DNA of 64,000 nt, from NCBI GenBank assembly GCA_032622095.1, contig CP136061.1, forward strand, positions 88,346,983 to 88,410,982, written 5' to 3'. This document shows, piece by piece, positions 40,565 to 55,443 of the stretch; positions within the stretch are counted from its first letter, which is position 1; each line of letters opens with the position of its first letter. The DNA is from Siphonodentalium dalli (taxonomy: Eukaryota > Mollusca > Scaphopoda > Gadilida > Siphonodentaliidae). The notes below the pieces were generated by a model that was given only the letters and a program-made list of their open reading frames with translations, searched no databases and had not been told where the DNA came from. The position numbers and the translations under genes were made by a program.

Positions 40565-43315
40565 CTGGCGTTCCATGATGACCAAATGTGTTCACTCTGG
40601 CGTTCCATGATGACCAAATGTGTTAACTCTGAGTTTCCATGATGACCAATTGTGTTCACTCTGGCTTTTCATGATGACCAAATGTGTTCACTGTGGCGTT
40701 CCATGATAACCAAATGTGTTTACTCTGGCGTTTCGTGATGACCAAATGTGTTCACTATGGCATTCCATGATAACCAAATGTGTTCACTCTGGCATTCCAT
40801 GATGACCATATGTGTTCATTATGACTTTTCATGATGACCAATGTGTTCACTCTGACGTTCCATGATGACCAAATGTGTTCACTCTGGCATTCCATGATGA
40901 CCAAATGTGTTCACTCTGGCGTTCCATGATGACCAAATGTGTTCACTCTGGCGTTACATGATGACCATATGTGTTCACTCTAGCGTTCCATGATTACCAA
41001 ATGTGTTCAATCTGGCGTTCCATGATAACCAAATGTGTTCACTCTGGCGTTCCATGATGACCAAATGTGTTCACTATGGCGTTCAATGATTACCAAATGT
41101 GTTCACTCTGGCGTTTCATGATGACCAAATGTGTTCACTCTGGCGTTCCATGATGACCAAATGTGTGCACTCTGGCGTTCAATGATAACCAAATGTGTTC
41201 ACTCTGGTGTTTCATGATGACCAAATGTGTTCACTCTGGCGTTCAATGATGACCAAATATGTTCACTCTGGCGTCCATTGAAGACCAAATGTGTTCATTA
41301 TGACGTTCCACGATGACCATATGTGTTCACTCTGGCGTTCAATAATAACCAAATGTGTTCACTCTGGCGTCCATTGATGACCATATGTGTTCATTATGAC
41401 GTTCCATTGATGAACAAATGTGTTCATTCTGCGTTTCATGATGACCAGATGTGTTCACTCTGCGTTTCATGATGACCAAATGCGTTCAATCTGGTGTTTC
41501 ACGATGACCACATGTGTTCACTCTGGCGTTCAATGATGACCAAATATGTTCACTCTGGTGTCCATTGATGACCTTATGTGTTCATTAAGACGTTCGATGA
41601 TGACCATATGTGTTCATTATGACGTTTCATGATGACCAATGTGTTCACTCTGACGTTCCATGATGACCAAATGTGTTCACTCTGGCGTTCCATGATGACC
41701 AAATGTGTTCACTCTGGCGTTCCTGATGACCAAATGTGTTCACTCTGGCGTTCCATGATGACCATATGTGTTCACTCTGGCGTTCAATGATTACCAAATA
41801 TGTTCACTCTGGCGTTCCATGATAACCAAATGTGTTCACTCTGGCGTTCCATGATGACCAAACGTGTTCACTCTGGCGTTCAATGATAACAAAATGTGTT
41901 CACTCTGGCGTTTCATGATGACCTTATGTGTTCACTCTGGCGTTTCATTATGACCAAATGTGTTCACTCTGGCGTTCAATGCTAACCAAATGTGTTCACT
42001 CTGGCGTTTCATGATGACCAAATGTGTGCACTCTGGCGTTCCATGATGAACAAATGTGTTCTCTCTGGCGTTCCATGATTACCAAATGTGTTCACTATGG
42101 CGTTCCATGATGACCAAATGTGTTCACTCTGGCGTTCAATGATAACCAAATGTGTTCACTCAGGTGTTTCATGATGACCAAATGTGTTCACTCTGGCGTT
42201 CCATGATGAACAAATGTGTTCACTCTGGCGTTCAATGATGACCAAATATGTTCACTCTGGCGTCCATTGATGACCTTATGTGTTCATTATGACGTTCCAT
42301 TGATGACCTTATGTGTTCACTATGACCTTCCATTGATGACCAAATGTGTTCATTCTGCGTTTCATGATGACCATATGTGTTCACTCTGGTGTTTCATGAT
42401 GACCAAATGTGTTCACTCTGGCGTTCAATGATGACCAAATATGTTCACTCTGGTATCCATTGATGACCTTATGTGTTCACTATGACGTTCCATGATGACC
42501 ATATCTGTTCATTATGACGTTCCATTGATGACCAAATGTGTTCACTCTGCGTTTCATGATGACCATATGTGTTCACTCTGGTGTTTCATGATGACCAAAT
42601 ATGTTCACTCTGGCGTTCAATGATGACAAAATATGTTGACTCTGGCGTTCAATGATGACAAAATATGTTGACTCTGGCGTTTCATGATGACCAAATGTGT
42701 TCACTCTGGCGTTTCATGATGACCAAACGTGTTCACTCTGGCGTTCCGTGATTACCAAATGTGTCCACTCTGGCGTTCCATGATGACCAAATGTGTTCAC
42801 TCTGGTGTTTCATGATGACCAAATGTGTTCACTCTGGCGTTCCATGATTACCAAATGTGTTCACTCTGGCGTTCCATGATTACCAAATGTGTTCACTCTG
42901 GCGTTCCACGATTGCCAAATGTGTTCACTCTGGCGTTCCATGATGACCTTATGTGTTCATTGTGACGTTCCATGATGACCATAGGTGTTCGTTATGACGT
43001 CCCATTGATGACCAAATGTGTTCACTCTGGCGTTCCATGATGACCAAATGTGTTCACTCTGGCGTTTCATGAAGACCAAATGTGTTCACTCTGGCGTTCC
43101 ATGTTGACCAAATGTGTTCACTCTGGCGTTTCATGAAGACCAAATGTGTTCACTCTGGCGTTCCATGATAACCAAATGTGTTCACTTTTGCGTTCCACGA
43201 AGACCAAATGTATTCACTCTGGCGTTCAATGATGACCAATTATGTTCATTATGGCGTCCATTGATGACCAAATGGGTTCACTCTGGCGTTCCACGATGAC
43301 CAAATGTGTTCACTC
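40565..43315 (+). repeat. Higher-order block 1 (period about 2,750 bp), copy 1
   Basis: The order of variant units repeats in the next block at offsets of 2,750-2,753 bp. Examples are TTAACTCTGAGTTTCCATG (40,623 and 43,373), the ACGTTCCATTGATGACC cluster (about 42,290 and 45,043) and ACTTTTGCGTTCCACGAAGA (43,183 and 45,936 in the flanking continuation). Several local differences show some age. Confidence 0.8.
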
Positions 43316-46066
43316 TGGCGTTCCATGATGACCAAATGTGTTCACTCTGGCTTTCCATGATGACCAAATGTGTTAACTCTGAGTTTCCATGATGACCAAT
43401 TGTGTTCACTCTGGCTTTTCATGATGACCAAATGTGTTCACTGTGGCGTTCCATGATAACCAAATGTGTTCACTGTGGCGTTCCATGATAACCAAATGTG
43501 TTCACTCTGGCGTTCCGTGATGACCAAATGTGTTCACTATGGCATTCCATGATAACCAAATGTGTTCACTCTGGCATTCCATGATGACCATATGTGTTCA
43601 TTATGACGTTTCATGATGACCAATGTGTTCACTCTGACGTTCCATGATAACCAAATGTTTTCACACTGGCATTCCATGATAACCAAATATGTTCACTCTG
43701 GCATTCCATGATGACCATATGTGTTCATTATGACGTTTCATGATGACCAATGTGTTCACTCTGACGTTCCATGATGACCAAATGTGTTCACTCTGGCATT
43801 CCATGATGACCAAATGTGTTCACTCTGGCGTTCCATGATGACCAAATGTGTTCACTCTGGCGTTACATGATGACCATATGTGTTCACTCTGGCGTTTCAT
43901 GATGACCAAATGTGTTCACTCTGGCGTTCCATGATGACCAAATGTGTGCACTCTGGCGTTCAATAATAACCAAATGTGTTCACTCTGGTGTTTCATGATG
44001 ACCAAATGTGTTCACTCTGGCGTTCAATGATGACCAAATATGTTCACTCTGGCGTCCATTGATGACCAAATGTGTTCATTATGACGTTCCACGATGACCA
44101 TATGTGTTCACTCTGGCGTTCAATGATAACCAAATGTGTTCACTCTGGCGTCCATTGATGGCCATATGTGTTCATTATGACGTTCCATTGATGAACAAAT
44201 GTGTTCATTCTGCGTTTCATGATGACCAGATGTGTTCACTCTGCGTTTCATGATGACCAGATGCGTTCAATCTGGTGTTTCATGATGACCACATGTGTTC
44301 ACTCTGGCGTTCAATGATGACCAAATATGTTCACTATGGTGTCCATTGATGACCTTAGGTGTTCATTAAGACGTTCGATGGTGTCCATATGTTTTCATTA
44401 TGACGTTTCATGATGACCAATGTGTTCACTCTGACGTTCCATGATGACCAAATGTGTTCACTCTGGCGTTCCTTGATGACCAAATGTGTTCACTCTGGCG
44501 TTCCTGATGACGAAATGTGTTCACTCTGGCGTTCATACGCTGATTACCAAATATGTTCACTCTGGCGTTCCATGATAACCAAATGTGTTCACTCTGGCGT
44601 TCCATGATGACCAAACGTGTTCACTCTGGCGTTCAATGATAACAAAATGTGTTCACTCTGGCGTTTCATGATGACCTTATGTGTTCACTCTGGCGTTTCA
44701 TGATGACCAAATGTGTTCACTCTGGCGTTCAATGCTAACCAAATGTGTTCACTCTGGCGGTTCATGATGACCAGATGTGTGCACTCTGGCGTTCCATGAT
44801 GAACAAATGTGTTCACTCTGGCGTTCCATGATTACCAAATGTGTTCACTCTGGCGTTCAATGATAACCAAATGTTTTCACTCTGGTGTTTCATGATGACC
44901 AAATGTGTTCACTCTGGCGCTCCATGATGACCAAATGTGTTCACTCTGGCGCTCCATGATGACCAAATGTGTTCACTCTGGCGTTCAATGATGACCAAAT
45001 ATGTTCACTCTGGCGTCCATTGATGACCTTATGTGTTCATTATGACGTTCCATTGATGACCTTATGTGTTCACTATGACCTTCCAATGATGACCAAATGT
45101 GTTCATTCTGCGTTTCATGATGACCATATGTGTTCACTCTGGTGTTTCATGATGACCAAATGTGTTCACTCTGGCGTTCAATGATGACCAAATATGTTCA
45201 CTCTGGTATCCATTGATGACCTTATGTGTTCACTATGACGTTCCATGATGACCATATCTGTTCATTATGACGTTCCATTGATGACCAAATGTGTTCACTC
45301 TGCGTTTCATGATGACCATATGTGTTCACTCTGGTGTTTCATGATGACCAAGTATGTTCACTCTGGCGTTCAATGATGACAAAATATGTTGACTCTGGCG
45401 TTCAATGATGACAAAATATGTTGACTCTGGCGTTTCATGATGACCAAATGTGTTCACTCTGGCGTTTCATGATGACCAAACGTGTTCACTCTGGCGTTCC
45501 GTGATTACCAAATGTGTCCACTCTGGCGTTCCATGATGACCAAATGTGTTCACTCTGGTGTTTCATGATGACCAAATGTGTTCACTCTGGCGTTCCATGA
45601 TTACCAAATGTGTTCACTTTGGCGTTCCATGATTACCAAATGTGTTCACTCTGGCGTTCCGCGATTGCCAAATGTGTTCACTCTGGCGTTCCATGATGAC
45701 CATATGTGTTCATTGTGACGTTCCATGATGACCATAGGTGTTCGTTATGACGTCCCATTGATGACCAAATGTGTTCACTCTGGCGTTCCATGATGACCAA
45801 ATGTGTTCACTCTGGCGTTTCATGAAGACCAAATGTGTTCACTCTGGCGTTCCATGTTGACCAAATGTGTTCACTCTGGCGTTTCATAAAGACCAAATGT
45901 GTTCACTCTGGCGTTCCATGATAACCAAATGTGTTCACTTTTGCGTTCCACGAAGACCAAATGTATTCACTCTGGCGTTCAATGATGACCAAATATGTTC
46001 ATTATGGCGTCCATTGATGACCAAATGGGTTCACTCTGGCGTTCCACGATGACCAAATGTGTTCAC
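43316..46066 (+). repeat. Higher-order block 1, copy 2
   Basis: Second copy of the ~2,750-bp block. It has its own unit-sized changes, for example GTTCATACGCTGATTACC at about 44,530, where the related copy near 57,400 keeps an extra unit. Confidence 0.8.
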
Positions 46067-49000
46067 TCTGGCGTTCCGTGATGACCAAATGTGTTCACTC
46101 TGGCGCTCCATGATGAACAAATGTGTTCACTCTGGCGTTCCTGATGACCAAATGTGTTCACTATGGCGTTCCATGATGACCATATGTGTTCATTCTGGCG
46201 TTCCATGATTACCAAATGTGTTCACTCTGGCGTTCCATGATAATCAAATGTGTTCACTCTGGCGTTCCATGATGACCAAATGTGTTCACTCTGGCGTTTC
46301 ATGATGACCTTATGTGTTCACTCTGGCGTTTCATGATGACCAAATGTGTTCAATCTGGCGTTCTATGCTAACCAAATGTGTTAACTCTGGCGTTTCATGA
46401 TGACCAAATGTGTTCACTCTGGCGTTCCATGATGAACAAATGTGTTCACTCTGGCTTTCCATGATTACCAAATGTGTTCACTATGGCGTTCCATGATGAC
46501 CAAATGTGTTCACTCTGGCGTTCAATGATAACCAAATGTGTTCACTCTGGTGTTTCATGATGACCAAATGTGTTCACTCTGGCGTTCCATGATGACCAAA
46601 TGTGTTCACTCTGGCGTTCCATGATGACCAAATGTGTTCACTCTGGCGTTCAATTGTGACCAAATATGTTCACTCTGGCGTCCAGTGATGACCTTATGTG
46701 TTTATTATGACGTTCCACGATGACCATATGTGTTCATTATGACGTTCCATTGATGACCAAATGTGTTCACACTGTGTTTCATGATGACCAGATGTGTTCA
46801 CTCTGGCGTCCATTGATGACCATATGTGTTCATTATGACGTTCCAGTGATGACCAAATGTGTTCACTCTGCGTTTCATGATGACCATATGTGTTCAATCT
46901 GGCGTTCCAGGATGACCAAATGTGTTTACTGTGGCGTTCCGTGGTGAACAAATGTGTTCACTCTGGCGTTCCATGATGACCAAATGTGTTCACTCTGGCG
47001 TTCAATGATAACCAAATGTGTTCACTCTGGCGTTCCGTGATGAACAAATGTGTTCACTCTGGTGTTTCATGATTACCAAATGTGTTCACTCTGGCGTTCC
47101 ATGATGACCAAATGTGTTCACTCTGGCGTTCAATGATAACCAAATGTGTTCACTCTGGTGTTTCATGATGACCAAATATGTTCACTCTGGCGTTCAATGG
47201 TGACCAAATATGTTCACTCTGGCGTCCATTGATGACCTTATGTGTTCATTATGACGTTCCATGATGACCATATATGTTCATTATGACGTTCCATTGATGA
47301 CCAAATGTGTTCACTCTGCGTTTCATGATGACCATATGTGTTCACTCTGGTGTTTCATGATGACCAGATGTGTTCACTCTGCGTTTCATGATGACCAGAT
47401 GCGTTCACTCTGGTGTTTCATGATGACCACATGTGTTCACTCTGGCGTTCAATGATGACCAAATATGTTCACTCTGGTGTCCATTGATGACCTTATGTGT
47501 TCATTAAGACGTTCGATGATGACCATATATGTTCATTATGACGTTTCATGATGACCAATGTGTTCACTCTGACGTTCCATGATGACCAAATGTGTTCACT
47601 CTGGCGTTCCATGATGACCAAATGTGTTCACTCTGGCGTTCCTGATGACCAAATGTGTTCACTCTGGCGTTCCATGATGACCATATGTGTTCACTCTGGC
47701 GTTCAATGATTACCAAATATGTTCACTCTGGCGTTCCATGATAACCAAATGTGTTCACTCTGGCGTTCCATGATGACCAAACGTGTTCACTCTGGCGTTC
47801 AATGATAACAAAATGTGTTCACTCTGGCGTTTCATGATGACCTTATGTGTTCACTCTGGCGTTTCATGATGACCAAATGTGTTCACTCTGGCGTTCAATG
47901 CTAACCAAATGTGTTCACTCTGGCGTTTCATGATGACCAAATGTGTTCACTCTGGCGTTCCATGATGAACAAATGTGTTCACTCTGGCGTTCCATGATTA
48001 CCAAATGTGTTCACTATGGCGTTCCATGATGACCAAATGTGTTCACTCTGGCGTTCAATGATAACCAAATGTGTTCACTCTGGTGTTTTATGATGACCAA
48101 ATGTGTTCACTCTGGTGTTCCATGATGACCAAATGTGTTCACTCTGGAGTTCAATGATGACCAAATATGTTCACTCTGGCGTCCATTGATGACCTTATGT
48201 GTTCATTATGAGGTTCCATTGATGACCCTATGTGTTCACTATGACGTTCCATTGATGACCAAATGTGTTCACTCTGCGTTTCATGATGACCATATGTGTT
48301 CACTCTGGTGTTTCATGATGACCAAATGTGTTCACTCTGGCGTTCAATGATGACCAAATATGTTCACTCTGGTGTCCATTGATGACCTTATGTGTTCACT
48401 ATGACGTTCCATGATGACCATATCTGTTCATTATGACGTTCCATTGATGACCAAATGTGTTCACTCTGCGTTTCATGATGACCATATGTGTTCACTCTGG
48501 TGTTTCATGATGACCAAATGTGTTCACTCTGGCGTTCAATGATGACAAAATATGTTGACTCTGGCGTTCAATGATGACAAAATATATTGACTCTGGCGTT
48601 TCATGATGACCAAATGTGTTCACTCTGGCGTTTCATGATGACCAAACGTGTTCACTCTGGCGTTCGTGATTACCAAATGTGTCCACTCTGGCGTTCCATG
48701 ATGACCAAATGTGTTCACTCTAGTGTTTCATGATGACCAAATGTGTTCACTCTGGCGTTCCATGATTACCAAATGTGTTCACTCTGGCGTTACATGATTA
48801 CCTAATGTGTTCACTCTGGCGTTCCACGATTGCCAAATGTGTTCACTCTGGCGTTCCATGATGACCTTATGTGTTCATTGTGACGTTCCATGATGACCAT
48901 AGGTGTTCGTTATGACGTCCCATTGATGACCAAATGTGTTCACTCTGGCGTTCCATGATGACCAAATGTGTTCACTCTGGCGTTTCATGAAGACCAAATG

Positions 49001-51460
49001 TGTTCACTCTGGCGTTCCATGTTGACCAAATGATTTCACTCTGGCGTTTCATGAAGACCAAATGTGTTCACTCTGGCGTTCCATGATAACCAAATGTGTT
49101 CACTTTTGCGTTCCACGAAGACCAAATGTATTCACTCTGGCGTTCAATGATGACCAAATATGTTCATTATGGCGTCCATTGATGACCAAATGGGTTCACC
49201 CTGGCGTTCCACGATGACCAAATGTGTTCACTCTGGCGTTCCATGATGACCAAATGTGTTCACTCTGGCGCTCCATGATGAACAAATGTGTTCACTCTGG
49301 CGTTCCTGATGACCAAATGTGTTCACTATGCCGTTCCATGATGACCATATGTGTTCACTCTGGCGTTCCATGATTACCAAATGTGTTCACTCTGGCGTTC
49401 CATGATAACCAAATGTGTTCACTCTGGCGTTCCATGATGACCAAATGTGTTCACTCTGGCGTTCAATGATGACCAAATGTGTTCACTCTGGCGTTTCATG
49501 ATGACCTTATGTGTTCACTCTGGCGTTTCATGATGACCAAATGTGTTCACTCTGGCGTTCTATGCTAACCAAATGTGTTAACTCTGGCGTTTCATGATGA
49601 CCAAATGTGTTCACTCTGGCGTTCCATGATTACCAAATGTGTTCACTATGGCGTTCCATGATGACCAAATGTGTTCACTCTGGCGTTCAATGATTACCAA
49701 ATGTGTTCACTCTGGCGTTCTATGATGACCAAATGTGTTCACTCTGGCGTTCAATGATGGCCAAATGTGTTCACTCTGGCGTTTCATGATGACCTTATGT
49801 GTTCACTCTGGCGTTTCATGATGACCAAATGTGTTCACTCTGGCGTTCTATGCTAACCAAATGTGTTAACTCTGGCGTTTCATGATGACCAAATGTGTTC
49901 ACTCTGGCGTTCCATGATGAACAAATGTGTTCACTCTGGCGTTCCATGATTACCAAATGTGTTCACTATGGCGTTCAATGATGACCAAATATGTTCACTC
50001 TGGCGTCCATTGATGACCTTATGTGTTCATTATGAGGTTCCATTGATGACCCTATGTGTTCACTATGACGTTCCATTGATGACCAAATGTGTTCACTCTG
50101 CGTTTCATGATGACCATATGTGTTCACTCTGGTGTTTCATGATGACCAAATGTGTTCACTCTGGCGTTCAATGATGACCAAATATGTTCACTCTGGTGTC
50201 CATTGATGACCTTATGTGTTCACTATGACGTTCCATGATGACCATATCTGTTCATTATGACGTTCCATTGATGACCAAATGTGTTCACTCTGCGTTTCAT
50301 GATGACCATATGTGTTCACTCTGGTGTTTCATGATGACCAAATGTGTTCACTCTGGCGTTCAATGATGACAAAATATGTTGACTCTGGCGTTCAATGATG
50401 ACAAAATATATTGACTCTGGCGTTTCATGATGACCAAATGTGTTCACTCTGGCGTTTCATGATGACCAAACGTGTTCACTCTGGCGTTCGTGATTACCAA
50501 ATGTGTCCACTCTGGCGTTCCATGATGACCAAATGTGTTCACTCTAGTGTTTCATGATGACCAAATGTGTTCACTCTGGCGTTCCATGATTACCAAATGT
50601 GTTCACTCTGGCGTTACATGATTACCTAATGTGTTCACTCTGGCGTTCCACGATTGCCAAATGTGTTCACTCTGGCGTTCCATGATGACCTTGTGTGTTC
50701 ATTGTGACGTTCCATGATGACCATAGGTGTTCGTTATGACGTCCCATTGATGACCAAATGTGTTCACTCTGGCGTTCCATGATGACCAAATGTGTTCACT
50801 CTGGCGTTTCATGAAGACCAAATGTGTTCACTCTGGCGTTCCATGTTGACCAAATGATTTCACTCTGGCGTTTCATGAAGACCAAATGTGTTCACTCTGG
50901 CGTTCCATGATAACCAAATGTGTTCACTTTTGCGTTCCACGAAGACCAAATGTATTCACTCTGGCGTTCAATGATGACCAAATATGTTCATTATGGCGTC
51001 CATTGATGACCAAATGGGTTCACCCTGGCGTTCCACGATGACCAAATGTGTTCACTCTGGCGTTCCATGATGACCAAATGTGTTCACTCTGGCGCTCCAT
51101 GATGAACAAATGTGTTCACTCTGGCGTTCCTGATGACCAAATGTGTTCACTATGCCGTTCCATGATGACCATATGTGTTCACTCTGGCGTTCCATGATTA
51201 CCAAATGTGTTCACTCTGGCGTTCCATGATAACCAAATGTGTTCACTCTGGCGTTCCATGATGACCAAATGTGTTCACTCTGGCGTTCAATGATGACCAA
51301 ATGTGTTCACTCTGGCGTTTCATGATGACCTTATGTGTTCACTCTGGCGTTTCATGATGACCAAATGTGTTCACTCTGGCGTTCTATGCTAACCAAATGT
51401 GTTAACTCTGGCGTTTCATGATGACCAAATGTGTTCACTCTGGCGTTCCATGATTACCAA
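45160..51460 (+). repeat. Long duplication, copy 1 (offset about 12,570 bp)
   Basis: From about 45,160 the unit order is repeated from about 57,700 to the window end. The offset is 12,540 bp up to about 46,270 and 12,571 bp after it, because copy 2 has one extra 31-bp unit. Peptide-level translations of long stretches (for example 46,720-46,947 versus 59,291-59,518) are identical. Confidence 0.88.
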
Positions 51461-51731
51461 ATGTGTTCACTATGGCGTTCCATGATGACCAAATGTGTTC
51501 ACTCTGGCGTTCAATGATTACCAAATGTGTTCACTCTGGCGTTCTATGATGACCAAATGTGTTCACTCTGGCGTTCAATGATGGCCAAATGTGTTCACTC
51601 TGGCGTTTCATGATGACCTTATGTGTTCACTCTGGCGTTTCATGATGACCAAATGTGTTCACTCTGGCGTTCTATGCTAACCAAATGTGTTAACTCTGGC
51701 GTTTCATGATGACCAAATGTGTTCACTCTGG
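48020..51731 (+). repeat. 3,712-bp higher-order repeat, copy 1
   Basis: 3,712 bp is exactly 116 units of 32. It consists of two related sub-blocks of 1,824 bp (57 units) and 1,888 bp (59 units), seen from the landmark GTTCAATGATGACCAAATAT at 48,141, 49,965 and 51,853. A private variant, GTTGACCAAATGATTTCACT, marks each sub-block. Confidence 0.9.
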
Positions 51732-54700
51732 CGTTCCATGATGACCAAATGTGTTCACTCTGGCGTTCAATGATAACCAAATGTGTTCACTCTGGTGTTT
51801 TATGATGACCAAATGTGTTCACTCTGGTGTTCCATGATGACCAAATGTGTTCACTCTGGAGTTCAATGATGACCAAATATGTTCACTCTGGCGTCCATTG
51901 ATGACCTTATGTGTTCATTATGAGGTTCCATTGATGACCCTATGTGTTCACTATGACGTTCCATTGATGACCAAATGTGTTCACTCTGCGTTTCATGATG
52001 ACCATATGTGTTCACTCTGGTGTTTCATGATGACCAAATGTGTTCACTCTGGCGTTCAATGATGACCAAATATGTTCACTCTGGTGTCCATTGATGACCT
52101 TATGTGTTCACTATGACGTTCCATGATGACCATATCTGTTCATTATGACGTTCCATTGATGACCAAATGTGTTCACTCTGCGTTTCATGATGACCATATG
52201 TGTTCACTCTGGTGTTTCATGATGACCAAATGTGTTCACTCTGGCGTTCAATGATGACAAAATATGTTGACTCTGGCGTTCAATGATGACAAAATATATT
52301 GACTCTGGCGTTTCATGATGACCAAATGTGTTCACTCTGGCGTTTCATGATGACCAAACGTGTTCACTCTGGCGTTCGTGATTACCAAATGTGTCCACTC
52401 TGGCGTTCCATGATGACCAAATGTGTTCACTCTAGTGTTTCATGATGACCAAATGTGTTCACTCTGGCGTTCCATGATTACCAAATGTGTTCACTCTGGC
52501 GTTACATGATTACCTAATGTGTTCACTCTGGCGTTCCACGATTGCCAAATGTGTTCACTCTGGCGTTCCATGATGACCTTATGTGTTCATTGTGACGTTC
52601 CATGATGACCATAGGTGTTCGTTATGACGTCCCATTGATGACCAAATGTGTTCACTCTGGCGTTCCATGATGACCAAATGTGTTCACTCTGGCGTTTCAT
52701 GAAGACCAAATGTGTTCACTCTGGCGTTCCATGTTGACCAAATGATTTCACTCTGGCGTTTCATGAAGACCAAATGTGTTCACTCTGGCGTTCCATGATA
52801 ACCAAATGTGTTCACTTTTGCGTTCCACGAAGACCAAATGTATTCACTCTGGCGTTCAATGATGACCAAATATGTTCATTATGGCGTCCATTGATGACCA
52901 AATGGGTTCACCCTGGCGTTCCACGATGACCAAATGTGTTCACTCTGGCGTTCCATGATGACCAAATGTGTTCACTCTGGCGCTCCATGATGAACAAATG
53001 TGTTCACTCTGGCGTTCCTGATGACCAAATGTGTTCACTATGCCGTTCCATGATGACCATATGTGTTCACTCTGGCGTTCCATGATTACCAAATGTGTTC
53101 ACTCTGGCGTTCCATGATAACCAAATGTGTTCACTCTGGCGTTCCATGATGACCAAATGTGTTCACTCTGGCGTTCAATGATGACCAAATGTGTTCACTC
53201 TGGCGTTTCATGATGACCTTATGTGTTCACTCTGGCGTTTCATGATGACCAAATGTGTTCACTCTGGCGTTCTATGCTAACCAAATGTGTTAACTCTGGC
53301 GTTTCATGATGACCAAATGTGTTCACTCTGGCGTTCCATGATTACCAAATGTGTTCACTATGGCGTTCCATGATGACCAAATGTGTTCACTCTGGCGTTC
53401 AATGATTACCAAATGTGTTCACTCTGGCGTTCTATGATGACCAAATGTGTTCACTCTGGCGTTCAATGATGGCCAAATGTGTTCACTCTGGCGTTTCATG
53501 ATGACCTTATGTGTTCACTCTGGCGTTTCATGATGACCAAATGTGTTCACTCTGGCGTTCTATGCTAACCAAATGTGTTAACTCTGGCGTTTCATGATGA
53601 CCAAATGTGTTCACTCTGGCGTTCCATGATGAACAAATGTGTTCACTCTGGCGTTCCATGATTACCAAATGTGTTCACTATGGCGTTCAATGATGACCAA
53701 ATATGTTCACTCTGGCGTCCATTGATGACCTTATGTGTTCATTATGAGGTTCCATTGATGACCCTATGTGTTCACTATGACGTTCCATTGATGACCAAAT
53801 GTGTTCACTCTGCGTTTCATGATGACCATATGTGTTCACTCTGGTGTTTCATGATGACCAAATGTGTTCACTCTGGCGTTCAATGATGACCAAATATGTT
53901 CACTCTGGTGTCCATTGATGACCTTATGTGTTCACTATGACGTTCCATGATGACCATATCTGTTCATTATGACGTTCCATTGATGACCAAATGTGTTCAC
54001 TCTGCGTTTCATGATGACCATATGTGTTCACTCTGGTGTTTCATGATGACCAAATGTGTTCACTCTGGCGTTCAATGATGACAAAATATGTTGACTCTGG
54101 CGTTCAATGATGACAAAATATATTGACTCTGGCGTTTCATGATGACCAAATGTGTTCACTCTGGCGTTTCATGATGACCAAACGTGTTCACTCTGGCGTT
54201 CGTGATTACCAAATGTGTCCACTCTGGCGTTCCATGATGACCAAATGTGTTCACTCTAGTGTTTCATGATGACCAAATGTGTTCACTCTGGCGTTCCATG
54301 ATTACCAAATGTGTTCACTCTGGCGTTACATGATTACCTAATGTGTTCACTCTGGCGTTCCACGATTGCCAAATGTGTTCACTCTGGCGTTCCATGATGA
54401 CCTTGTGTGTTCATTGTGACGTTCCATGATGACCATAGGTGTTCGTTATGACGTCCCATTGATGACCAAATGTGTTCACTCTGGCGTTCCATGATGACCA
54501 AATGTGTTCACTCTGGCGTTTCATGAAGACCAAATGTGTTCACTCTGGCGTTCCATGTTGACCAAATGATTTCACTCTGGCGTTTCATGAAGACCAAATG
54601 TGTTCACTCTGGCGTTCCATGATAACCAAATGTGTTCACTTTTGCGTTCCACGAAGACCAAATGTATTCACTCTGGCGTTCAATGATGACCAAATATGTT

Positions 54701-55443
54701 CATTATGGCGTCCATTGATGACCAAATGGGTTCACCCTGGCGTTCCACGATGACCAAATGTGTTCACTCTGGCGTTCCATGATGACCAAATGTGTTCACT
54801 CTGGCGCTCCATGATGAACAAATGTGTTCACTCTGGCGTTCCTGATGACCAAATGTGTTCACTATGCCGTTCCATGATGACCATATGTGTTCACTCTGGC
54901 GTTCCATGATTACCAAATGTGTTCACTCTGGCGTTCCATGATAACCAAATGTGTTCACTCTGGCGTTCCATGATGACCAAATGTGTTCACTCTGGCGTTC
55001 AATGATGACCAAATGTGTTCACTCTGGCGTTTCATGATGACCTTATGTGTTCACTCTGGCGTTTCATGATGACCAAATGTGTTCACTCTGGCGTTCTATG
55101 CTAACCAAATGTGTTAACTCTGGCGTTTCATGATGACCAAATGTGTTCACTCTGGCGTTCCATGATTACCAAATGTGTTCACTATGGCGTTCCATGATGA
55201 CCAAATGTGTTCACTCTGGCGTTCAATGATTACCAAATGTGTTCACTCTGGCGTTCTATGATGACCAAATGTGTTCACTCTGGCGTTCAATGATGGCCAA
55301 ATGTGTTCACTCTGGCGTTTCATGATGACCTTATGTGTTCACTCTGGCGTTTCATGATGACCAAATGTGTTCACTCTGGCGTTCTATGCTAACCAAATGT
55401 GTTAACTCTGGCGTTTCATGATGACCAAATGTGTTCACTCTGG
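51732..55443 (+). repeat. 3,712-bp higher-order repeat, copy 2
   Basis: Immediate tandem copy. Spot checks of many lines are identical, including rare variants (CTAGTGTTTCATGATGACC; ATGATTACCTAATG; GACCTTGTGTGTTCATTG in the second sub-block only). Confidence 0.9.
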
